DNA from: Mariannaea sp. PMI_226 | Taxonomy: Eukaryota; Ascomycota; Sordariomycetes; Hypocreales; Nectriaceae | Reading direction: 5' to 3' | DNA length: 64,000 nt | Assembly: GCA_024336345.1 (NCBI GenBank) | Contig: JANFOG010000019.1 | Location: 310,001 to 374,000 of the forward strand | Part shown: positions 21,480-32,061 of the stretch, one piece after another | How positions within the stretch are numbered: position 1 is the stretch's first letter | Layout of the letters: each line of letters opens with the position of its first letter | Notes under the pieces: generated by a model | The model's database searches: none | What the model was told of the DNA's origin: nothing | What the model saw: only the letters and a program-made list of their open reading frames with translations | Position numbers and translations under genes: made by a program

Positions 21480-23860
21480 CTTCTCTTTTCTACTGTGTAG
21501 CCTCCTTAGTGTCCAAGGCCTCGAGACGGAAGGTGAATGCCGAGTTGTCTCATTCCGGCAGATTGAGGGTGAAAATCATGGCACTATGAAGCAAAAGTGG
21601 ACTGCTCCAAAGTCCAGAACGCAAGTAAAATCTGGGGTCATGGTGCAGAGGCTTGAATAAGGAAATGTCGCTGGTGATCGCAATCCTAGTGACTGAAATA
21701 CTTTGGAGGAATGGGAGCTCTGTTCTGGGTTGCTTGTCCCCTTCCTCGTAGTGCAACGAGGATTAATTCAATCATAGTGGTGGGTTATGCATGACTTTCA
21801 GGCTAGCCGGAAAGTTATTATGGACCAGCTAATGCCGAGTCAGCTATCCACATTACCATCGGATGTGAAGAACCGCAGACCCACGAACCTTGGCTGCTAC
21901 CTTAACGGCTAGTCAAAACCAGCCGCACTCAGCAAAGCCCACAAACAGGCATGATGGCAAGTCGGAAGAGGACATATGTATTCTAGTCCGTTTACCAGAG
22001 CCAAATTCAGCCAAATACAGCATTCCTCCCAAAGTTTATCACTGAAAGGATAGACTCATACCCCTACCAAAAAAAAAAAAATCGTCAAATTGTAACAATA
22101 GCCACACCCAACACAAAGCAAAAGTATAGGGGCATAATGCAGGGACACTGAGCCGTCCAAGATACTCCCAAGCAGTTGTCGAATTGGTGATGCGTGGCCA
22201 TCCCAGAACTCGAAGGGAGACTTTATGGCTTATCAGATCCGCATTCCGTCATGTGCCTCCCGGGTCATGGCCTCCAAGTGCCAGCTCGTAGTCGTCGGAC
22301 TGGTGACTTTTGTTCCCATCGAAGACCAAGAGGCGATGTCGAGAGATTGATCCTTGAAGTTTTTATTGAATTGCTTCATTTACTTAAGACCTCTCTCGTC
22401 ATTAATACTCTGGATCACTGTAACCAATTCGTAGCTTCCAAGCTAGGCAGTTCAGGGACTTCCACGTCTTTCTGCGTTTATGATGACCATACTACTAGAG
22501 ATGATTACCATACGAAGCCGGTCTTGTCAAAGTGACATAGTGAAGTTGATCCAAAACCATGCTTCGCGATCATATTTTCTACAAGCCAGTAGCAGCTACG
22601 AGTAACGATCCAATCTCCAATTTTACCCCTCTGACAATCCTCCTCATGATCAATACGCATCAGGACCTCTGGGATAGTACACTTGGTCTTCCTGGGATTA
22701 ATTTTTAGTTTGAAGAGTCCGCAATTTCGTTTTGTTGACTCTTCTGTTGCGTGATAGCTTCCGGTCTAATATTTCACGAAGGCTTGTGAAGAAAAAAAGA
22801 CGAGCTACATATTCACTACCCATGTGGATGTCACCACGACTTTCTTCTCCCCAAAGTCCTTTTAAACCTAGACTGCTTTGACAGGTACAAAAGCCGATCC
22901 CTCAAGACAACCAGGTTATCCTTGCGCTCGCGACGCATGAAATGCATCATTATCAAGATGTGCATTTGCATTCCTTTCGGAATAAGCTTGTGGACCGTAG
23001 GCTGGAGTAAGTTCACGTACCTTCAGCCCTGGCTGTGTAGGAGACAGGCTAATTATACAACAGTCCTTATGCGCCATATGGGCTGAAAGAAGAGCCTTAA
23101 TCTCTTTGGACTTCTCTCTGAGATAACGTATCTTGATAGAGAGCACAGTATTCCTTAAGTTCAGCGTTTTTAGTCGAACCTCTACGGCCCGGTTTTTTGA
23201 CTTATAATGAGGGAGGTCGTTGAAACTTCGGTCGCAAGCCATCCGAATCGACGCGCTGGCCTGTCTGTCGTGATCTCTTCAGTAGTAGAAGTCGCTGCGT
23301 TCGAGGCACTGCAGTCGAGGGTTAACACAAGTTTATTAATCTCAGATACCACTCAGCTGACAGGTCTATTGTAGCTTTGCACATAAGTATGTAGATAGAG
23401 AGAAGGTGTTATTTGGCATCGATGAACCCTTATATAACGGCCTTTCCACTGCAAATATACGATGTCCGCATACGCCATGCAAGTATTCCGCTATAATAGG
23501 TTGTTGAAACTTAAGAAACTCAAAATCTCGGTACTCCCGTTTTCATGCCTAGATCACAACTTGCTTTAGCCCCAAGAGGTTGGCCCGCATCCACGCGCTG
23601 CTGCGTGCTAGGTTCTGTCTGGCTCAATATGGGTTTGGCTGACAGCTGACACTTAAAGATGTCTGCCGTGTTGGGACTAGCCTTAGCTCAAACCGTTTAG
23701 CCTAAACTATGACGGGTTTTGATCAGCTGTCACTCCAACCCCCGCTTGCAACCGCACCCTCCACATGTGAGTGGAGTTAAGTGGTGTTCTTTAAAAAACG
23801 CCAGTGGAATTGTTGGGGGCTCAAGCGGTGTCAAAAATTATGGCCCACCAGAAGAACCCG
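21480..23860. other. Gene-free stretch
   Basis: No recognisable gene. Open frames at 22194-22535 (plus, 113 residues) and 22916-23242 (minus, 108 residues, Lys/Arg-rich) have no known domain. A run of A lies near 22069-22081. Confidence 0.4.
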
Positions 23861-23862
23861 CC

Positions 23863-25185
23863 CTACCAAGCAGTCATTTTTCCACCTAATTTTACACAGT
23901 CTTGTAGCCTTCTCGGCATAGAATGAATCCAATGATCAATAGTCTCTTGCTTCAGCTCCTTCCAGCCTTCTTCAGCTAAGTCTTTGAGAGGCTCTATATC
24001 CCAATGTGGATACTGGCGAAAGTTTTCCTTTGGAACCAACCAAGCATTCTGAATAGGGGATAAATCCGGGCTTTTGGGGCAGTTGAAGAAGCTATTGAGA
24101 CCATGCTTTTCCTTCCAAGCTCGTATGGGGTTAATATTGACTCGGGCCGTGACCACGATCGTTATCTTCTTCCAAGACAAAGCTGCGGCCTTCATCAAGC
24201 CATTTGTTTATATAAGGCTCTAAGATCTTTTTGAAATATACTGCTTGAGTCATCTTGCCATTGCTATTCGTAGAAGTCTCATACCAAACTAATGGGCTTT
24301 TAAATTGGAAGCCCACAGCAGCCCAGCAATGCAGCCACTTGAGGTCTTTCTCGTGAGGCTCTTGTCGTTCTTGTAGATTGGAAGGCTCTGAACGGGTCCC
24401 AGGTTTCCGTACTGTCAAATTGCGGTCACATCGAGCCTGCTGGAGCGGTGAGGGCATCGCCAGCTATGACCTGTGTAAGTGAAACACGGCCTATAACAAC
24501 AGCTTCAGTGAGACCATATAGGGCTCAAGCCTCTATAGACAGCCCCATCCATAGAAGATAAATAACCTGCTGTAGGACCTTTCTATAGCTAGAAATCAAG
24601 ACCTTCTGTGCCTTGAAGTTGCCCCTATCCTATGTGACACGTACAATCATAGCTCTTCTTTCATCTCCGTAGCCAAAGTGACATTCATCAGAGAAATAAA
24701 CATCTTCCCAATCTTCCGTCTGGGGCCGTTACTGGAGAGCTTTTTCTGCCCAATTAAGCCGGCGGTTAGCTTCTTCTTGGGTCTTATATTTACCTTGCTG
24801 GGCAAGCCGTTTATAGAGGTCCCTTATTTGTGCAGCTCGCTGGACCGTACGTATAGATATATCTGTATTAGTTCCAGCCTCAGCAGCTACAGAAGCCCAA
24901 GGCACCCGCTTTGCCTCGAATCCTTCGTCTTCATAGAAATACTCCAGCTGGTCAAGGTCAGCTTTGGAAAGCTTCTTCTTCCGACCGCGGGTTTCAGGTT
25001 GGTTGGGCCGCTTATGACGTGTGCAATCCGAAGCTTGAGCTAGAATCCGGTTGCCTGACCGATAAGGGATGTCACAAGAAGGCACAAAGTTCAGTCTTTT
25101 GGAAGGGAAGGCCTTTAGCTCTAAGGAAGTCATATGCCCCTTTGAGCCGGGCCTTCTGAGGGGTCTTGTGGTATGTGTTCGGCAT
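23863..25185 (-). pseudogene. Tc1/mariner-type transposase, split by a solo LTR
   Basis: The gene starts at ATG 25185 (MPNTYHKTPQKARLKG). A frameshift in TELCAFL near 25075 separates the helix-turn-helix start from the next part (PYRSGNRILAQASDC, ETRGRKKKLSKADLDQLE). The catalytic domain follows: VYFSDECHFGYGDE with the first Asp (near 24695), FVLEEDNDRGHG with the second (near 24170), and CPKSPDLSPIQNAW with the third (near 24065). The last two are spaced as in DD34D Tc1 enzymes. A 227-bp LTR interrupts the codons after AMIV; without it the frame reads straight on into RKPGTR. The interruption plus the frameshift make it inactive. Confidence 0.85.
24413..24639. mobile_element. Solo LTR (227 bp), copy A
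   Basis: The block begins TGTCAAATTGCGG and ends CCTATGTGACA, so it has TG...CA ends and the short inverted termini TGTCA/TGACA. CGTAC flanks it on both sides (24408-24412 and 24640-24644), the 5-bp target duplication of an LTR retrotransposon. It interrupts a Tc1/mariner transposase frame. Copies occur at 63016-63241 (226 bp) and, more diverged and inverted, at 26864-27085. No internal retroelement genes are present, as expected after LTR-LTR recombination. Confidence 0.88.
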
Positions 25186-25189
25186 CTTG

Positions 25190-26863
25190 AAGGTTGTAAA
25201 TTGGCTGTGGGAAAGGGTGTGTTGAGGATGGGCTGTTTTGGTGGGCCATTTTTTTTTTTTTTTGACACCCGCTTGGGGCTGCCGTTGACATTGATCTGGC
25301 AGTTCCACACCATCCACGCAAACAGTTTAGACTAGTGCGGTAACTAAAACTGCAAGTAGCCACCTGCCTTAGGACTCGGCATCTGAACTACCGGGCCCCA
25401 CAGAGGCCAGGTAATAATTCTTCGCGGGGAAATGGAGGCAGAATAACGCGGAAAGCAGGGGCTTGGGTTGTTAGTAGTTCATTCTGATAAATCCCGGTCT
25501 CTTAGGGAGCCGAAATGTGGTGCAAAGTTGCCGGAATCATGGGCTCCAGAACTCACCGCGAAACTCACTTGGGCTTGTGTCATCTCCGGGCGCTTCGACT
25601 ACGGCACAGAGAGACCCGAGCCGGAGGAAAGAGAAAAGCGAGATACCGTTTGTCGTGCCTGTATCAGGCCACTTTTTCGATAGGACGTCCCACTGCCGAC
25701 TTAGAGTAAGGTGACGAAATCCCCCTTTAGTGACAATATTGACCGAGGATATATCCTTTGCTTCTGGGAACCGATCGGATAATCATGTATGGACCACGTC
25801 GACGGCGAATTAGACTTGAGAGTCTTAATTACGATATCAGGAATTGCACAAAGTCTGTTATATCTAGGCGGATGATGGTTGCCTGGCTCTACTCGGTCAA
25901 AGCCCCAGAACGTTATTACTTCGGAAAGCAGAATTAGCCCTGTCAGTGTTCTGCACAGAAAACATTCAGAAAACAGAATGCACCCCTGTCAATGGGCTGG
26001 GACACTCAAGTCAATGCACTCGGCTTTAGTGATCACTTATCTGACATTCGTTGCTGGCAACTGTTGGCAACTCACTTTAGATGAAGACCTGGTTTGCTGG
26101 CAACCTTACAGTACGCATGGACCAGAGTTTCTGGGGTTACTGGCAAATGGGTGGCCAGCAACATACATGCTGTAAATGTCGCTGACTCGGCCATAATTAT
26201 GCGTCTATAAATTCAGCGCCCTTCCAGCCCTCCGTTAAGGCATTAACCATATGCTTTGGAACGTGACATCGCGTTTCTTTCAGGTATTTTTAGGAACAGG
26301 AGAGGTTAACCAAGCATAGAATGAGAGGTTGTTGCAATCCACCCCCAAATCCATTTTCTCGTCGAGGTTGCTGACAACTTCTTTTTCGTTGTGCCGTTAA
26401 ATTCTTAAAAGGAATATGATCGAACGAGGTCTAAACTCAACTATAATCCCTATCCTCTCGTTAAAATCACATTTCGAATTAGTAACATTAGTTTCCATCA
26501 TTCCGATGACTCATTCCGAGCTCCCGCATTCGTTTCCCAAGCACTTCCGACGTCACGGGAGAATTGCTGCGATAGGTTTCGGATCTTACTACACATAAGC
26601 GTTAGTATCGTCTGAGAATATGTCGTTTTAGTCTAGAAGCCCGGCAAAGAACCAGCTTACGCCAGCTTAGAAACGTCGATGTCGAGGGCGATGATGGAAG
26701 ACAGGCCGGCGAGTCGAGTCCTATGGAGTGATTCTTCGTGGGCATCAATCACCACCTTATCGATCTGCGGGCTTTATACCAAGACTTCTGTTAATTCTCC
26801 CCATATCATTGTAGAGCGGACAAGGTATTCGCCCAGGTTGTGGATCGTCTCTTTGTTAGGATT
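25190..26863. other. Gene-free stretch
   Basis: No gene recognised. A 13-T run near 25251-25263 sits close to the upstream edge of the Tc1 pseudogene. Open frames at 25468-25714 exist in three overlapping phases, which suggests GC-rich composition rather than coding. The 98-codon frame at 25879-26175 has no domain. Confidence 0.4.
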
Positions 26864-27085
26864 TGTTACATAGGATAGGGGCAACTTCAAGGCACAGAAG
26901 GTCTTGATTTTTTAGCAATAGAGGGGTCCTACGGCAGGCTATATATCCCTTATGGATGGGGTTATCCATAGGGGCTCGAGCCCCATACGTTGTCTCTCTG
27001 ATATAGTTACTATAAGTCATGTCTCACTATAGTTGGTGATGCCCTCACTGCTATAGCTAGCAGTGTTGGCGATCCCTATTACCGC
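26864..27085. mobile_element. Solo LTR copy B, inverted and diverged
   Basis: It begins TGTTACATAGGATAGGGGC and matches the complement of copies A and C through CTTCAAGGCACAGAAGGTCT, GGGCTCGAGCCCC and GATGCCCTCACTGC. Divergence is far greater than between copies A and C, and the right end and target duplication are blurred. The right boundary is approximate. Confidence 0.65.
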
Positions 27086-29529
27086 TCGGGCTAGCTGTGC
27101 TTTGCATCGGTCGGCAGCAGGGGCACGGGCTGACCATGTTTGACAGGATTCTTGGGTTATAGGCCATGGCCCTAAGGATTTCTTTGACGAGGACGTTGAT
27201 ATAGTTTCGAACCATGCTGTCGAGTGATGGAGGAGCTTGATTGGCCATTATGGACTCGGGGACGTCAGGTCCAACTGGTGCTGGCATTTCGGGTGATCAT
27301 AGAGCAGTTCGATGTACGAGTCAGGTGCCCTTGGATAGGTGGAGAATATTGCTCGCCGATGCACGCTTTATGGGGCTTTGATATTTGGTTTAGATATCGG
27401 GGCAAGTTCTGCTGTCGACGGTTGGGGAGGAAATCGACTGATGATTTCAAGGTCAGGCCATGGAGGGGTCCTTAGTACCCGAGACGGTCAAGCTTCCAGA
27501 CCCCCAGTGACGCTTGGAGCAAAAAGAAGTAGGTATGTGTTCGTGTGAGTAGAGCAGAGAGAGGAATCTGTGAGCAAAGGTGGGGGCAGTCCCCCGGCGG
27601 TGTGTTGGGATGGAGTGGCCCTTCCTTTGCTGAGAAACGGAGAGTAGAAGGGATCAAATCAGAAAGGGAAGAAAGAATCAAAGAGGCCGAGCCCCTATGC
27701 CGGTCGATGTATGAGGTATCGTCTGGTGCCGGCGATATTGGATATTTTGCTGTAAGAGAAGCATTGCATCATCTTTACAAGCGCCGCCGCCACCGCCGGT
27801 CATGCCTCATATTCTAGGATCTGAGCACCCGCGTCGGCTGAGCAAGAGTTCACTACGTCTAACTTCTTGTGGAGCGTACACAGGTGGCGGAGTTTCGAGT
27901 TTGGATGACGGCGTGGGAAGCTCTTTGGGTGGGAACTTTTTGGGAAGGGCTTTTGTTGTTCGCGATTGGGTCCTAACCGAAGATGGCCTAGGCCTTTCTC
28001 AGTAACTCCCAATAAAGGGTACTTGTTCAAGCTGCAAGGATATAATGATCCCTGCACGCGGCGCGGGCCAAACTATCTCGACGCGGCTCTCCCTCTACGT
28101 CGCCGGACCCTGTCACCCGTCCTTTAACGGTAGTGCGGGCAGAAAAGGACTATGATGCGAAATTCAGGAATCTAACTTAGCCATGTATCTACCGCTACTG
28201 TGGAATCGCCTTCATGTCCCTTTAATCGCGACACTACTCATGTGGTCAGCACCGACGGCATAAGCCTGGGCATGATTTAATTACCATTGGAGTTGTCACA
28301 GTCCTTCGACTCATCTTTTGCGCCAGGCCTGAAGAGATACCTTATCGCCTGGAAATTTCATTTTCAAGCTTGCTCTCTTGGCCCAGATCCCCATGGCCAG
28401 CATCCAAGACGTGCTTGGCCGGGCTTTCACGCCAGGATTCCCTGAAAGGCGAGGAGCCATAGGCTGTACTGCAGGTCTGTGCCGCTAACCGTTGGGGTAG
28501 ATATTCTGTTCAAAATGACCATTTAAATGAGGGCATGACGATGGCATGACGATCCGTTACGGGGATCGCACTTACCGCCTGGGCCTTACGGCATGATAGG
28601 TCCCGCTTTTTTCTTCCTGGAATTGTTGCACGCTGGACCGAAGGGATGCGAGGCATGCAGTGACAAGACGAATGACGGCTGGCAGCAAGTCAAACGCAGC
28701 TATGTGTAAGATTGCGAATTGACGATCTTGCAGCGGGCGCTAAGCAGCGGGCGATGTGTTGCGGAGGTGAAAAGGAGGTGGTGATTGCAGGTGAGATCCT
28801 TCCACAAGGTAAATCACTCTCCCCTGAGGGACAGGTGGGGGAGAAATGGGTGGATATCCAGGCGTTACGACTATGCTTAGTGTTTTCCCACATGACTGCC
28901 CGGAGTAAGAGTATAGGTTCTATTATGTTATCGCTGTTTTTTTTATGTATGTTGAAGATTCTATAATATCGAAACCCTTAGACACACTTTTGGCCTTATT
29001 GTTCTCTGTCTAGCTCTGGAAAAACAAAAAAAAAGGTGGTGTCAACTGGTAGCAAATTTGCAAGCACCAACTTTACAGGTTGATTTAGTCAAGCTAAGGT
29101 GGCTGGCTGACTGGGGGTTGCGGCGGCACATGATCCGCAGGGATCCGTTTTGAGAGGTGCTCGAGCAGTACTCAATGCTCAACTCACCTACGTTGTGTTG
29201 CTCAAGGCATCCATCCTGACAAGTCATTGGTTCTTAGTCAGACGCGTGCCGATTCTGCTGTTACACTGCATCTGACAGCTCGTGGTGCTGTGAATCAATT
29301 TGTAGACCAGCCTGGTTCGGGCCTGGTTGCTATCAACAATTTACCCCCCCGCACTTACCTCCGACTGTCACTAAGCCCTTTTGGAACGCACATTCCTACC
29401 CAAAACCCAGAACCCGAAGCCGAATATTAATACCACATAGGTCCAACAGCGTAACTTTGCACAAAGTTTAGGTGGGATTGCAATTGCTGAGACGAGGGAG
29501 AGAGCATCTTAGATGCCTAGCAGATAGAG
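27086..29529. other. Gene-free stretch
   Basis: No recognisable gene. The minus frame 27057-27287 begins MPAPVGPDVPESIMANQ and seems to extend upstream with two stops, so it could be the relic of an unknown gene. Frames at 27545-28057 have no domain. Nothing else stands out. Confidence 0.35.
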
Positions 29530-29808
29530 AGTTATACTTAGCAAGGAGGCAGAAGTCGTCTCAGCTAAAGGCCACGTGTTGTCCGGCCCCCACAAATTTC
29601 TCACCAATCAACGATGGATCACCCGGCTCTTACAAGAATCACCAGTGATCCAGAACGATCATCCATGCTCGCAACCCAAGTACACGATCAGCTCAAACCA
29701 TAGCCGGTATATAAATCACAGTCATTACCATTAGATAGTCTACTTAGCTACTCAGCTTTCAATACAACTTGGTTACCACAATTTATTTGTGTATTACTAG
29801 ACGTAACA
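29530..29808. mobile_element. LTR-like repeat, copy 2
   Basis: From TATATAAATCACAGTCAT (29709) to GACGTAACA (29808) it is nearly identical to the end of the LTR at 6323-6589. A weaker match around CCACGTG and ACCAATCA extends it leftwards. The leader CCTATTGCGACCTGG and ACCGATCAGACCGTTAC follows at about 29868-29911. The start is uncertain because the first third has diverged. Confidence 0.5.
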
Positions 29809-30430
29809 CTTCTCTTGTGCCTTGTATCGCCTAGTGTAATCGCCCCAGTCGTCTGCCAACATGAACCTATTGCGACCTGGTCCATCCCTTGGGGACCGAT
29901 CAGACCGTTACGCTTATAATAGAACTCGGTTCTAGTATCCTACTTAAAATCATTAGTTACTTGCTGAGAGATAAGATAGAAGGCTAACTATATACTAGGC
30001 AACTCGCAAAATCACTAAAGTCCACGTTAGATATATTAATTAAAGAGCTACTAGGCAACAGAGAAAAGATAGTAGTCTTAAGCGCACTTAAGGTACAAAT
30101 ATTACTACTCCTAAAGATAGATAGGATAAGCCTAGATAAGTTTTATACAAAACTAGAATACAAAGGCTTATGAGTGTCAAATCCAAGCTCATATACTAGA
30201 CATAGTTACAAAGTTTAATATATTCTAAAAAAAAAAATATATATAAGAGTGTTGCTACTAGTAATATGCTTCTTATTTATAGTACTAATTTTAGGTTCTA
30301 CAAGCACTCACTCCAAAGGCTTAGTATAACAACTTAGCACAATAATAAGATTATTATTACTTATCTAACTTACACCTATCTAATAAATTATCTTTCGTTT
30401 TAGTTTAAGTTAGTTTTCAGTTCCCATTTA
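29809..30430. other. AT-rich retroelement remains
   Basis: After the shared leader, about 500 bp of TpA-rich DNA follows with no open frame. It is likely a RIP-altered retroelement interior. I cannot assign gag or pol. Confidence 0.35.
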
Positions 30431-32061
30431 TCGGCAAACTCGTGCCCGCACTGCAATACCATGTCCGTGCGAGAAGGCTGCTAAGCAGATGGCAGAATAG
30501 CACTGCCAGACAGAAACATAGAACCACTGTTTCTTCCCGCTCTTCGGCGCCAAACCACTTCAGCCTCCTCGAAATCAAGGAGAGGGAAGGTTCCATCTAT
30601 CACTACCATTCAATTAGCGCTTGGGGAAAATGGCGATGTCAGGGTATGCAACAAACACCAAGGCCAAAAATCAAGGGCTGATTTCTTAGCAGGCCGCATG
30701 TGCACAAGAGTTTTCTCAGCTCCGGTACATGGAGAAGGTTTGAATCCCCAAGACGGTGATGCGAGGCTCGTCCCAAACTGATGATGATCAGGAAGCGCTG
30801 CGACAGAACCATGCGCATAGCTGTGGTCCGCTTGTCATCAGGCATGCGCGGCGCCGTATGCTCAGTCGACCTATTGTTTCCAGAGAAGATAGGTATGATT
30901 CGGGAAAATTAAGGGCCGAGGCTGTAAGCCTCTTGGGTTCAGCGTGGGCAAGTAAAGCATCGGTCGTTGCGCCGGAGCGGTGAAGGAAGAAACGGGTAGG
31001 CAAGGAGAGGGAGCAAGACTACCCAGGGGAAAGGGGCAAACGGTGGAAGGTATGATAGAATTTTTATCCATGAGCAAGCGATTAAAAAGTCGATAAATAT
31101 TGTGAGTATGGTGTTGCAAAAACTGTACAGAATGTAGGGAATCGAGCCCCCGGTGCCGTTTTAGTCGAGGCCATAAATGGTTGTCTTTTTGCCTAGCTAG
31201 TAAATCTAATCTGTAATTCTTATGTACAAGGTTGGGACAATGAGTGGCTAATTTGGGGTCTAGGCCGTGTATTTATGCACAAAACATCCCATACCCGCGC
31301 ACCTAATTTCTCCATTGTGCCTTGCACTAACGTCGACCGACCCGTTATGGTGTCTCAGGTGAGGGAACTCAAAGCTAAACCATAGATACCTTAACATCGC
31401 TTGATATCTACTACAATACGCTATGTCTTTACACTGCTCACATCGCTTGATCTCCTCCGTTTATCAAAGTATCATCTCCTTTCATCGGCATCATGTAGAC
31501 AACTGGGTAACTTAGTCTATGCAAGAATCAACTCATCTAATCTATTCCAACCAATACAATAATAATTATTTCAAATACTATAATATATAATTTCCTACCA
31601 TAACTTGAGATGGAATTTATATTAATTTTCTAAGATTTTCTGATATTCCTATCGAATCTATAGGGTAGGCTTACTCTCTTGTAAACAGTGGTGTCACAAG
31701 GCGCCTGACCCATAGGGATACAGTGATAGTATTGATAGGGAACATTAGAGTATCCGTACAGCTAATTTACTAGTTATTATTCCCAAGCGTTCCCCAAGCC
31801 TCCTTCCTGTTGAACGGGCAACGGGCTTTTCCTCTAGGGTAGGCTCCGCCCGACACATGTGCGTTCAACATCTCTAAAGCTACATTCCAGGCCCCAAAAG
31901 CTACCGGCTTGACACCCCTGCTCGTGTGGGTAAAATCTAACAATATTTCAAGCGTCAACCTCCGTCCTTGACCAAATTCCCAAGCAACCAACACTCCACA
32001 TAGTCATAGAACGCCCCTGCAATATAATTTAATAAACAGACCTTGCGCGAATGCTGTTCAC
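30431..32061. other. Gene-free stretch downstream of the MHYT gene
   Basis: No recognisable gene. Short frames at 30442-31119 occur on both strands without domains. 31500-31770 is AT-rich. The last part should contain the 3' untranslated region of the minus-strand gene ending at 32062. Confidence 0.4.

Noticed and set aside
24440..24645. The 227-bp repeat as an introner-like spliced element
   Set aside because: On the coding strand it starts near GT and contains CTCAC followed by CAG in two genes, so splicing out seemed possible. The 5-bp duplications (CGTAC, TTCAT) and TG...CA ends fix the boundaries elsewhere and explain it better as a solo LTR.
25468..25714. Three overlapping plus-strand open frames
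   Set aside because: Openness in several phases at once reflects composition, and no frame shows a domain.
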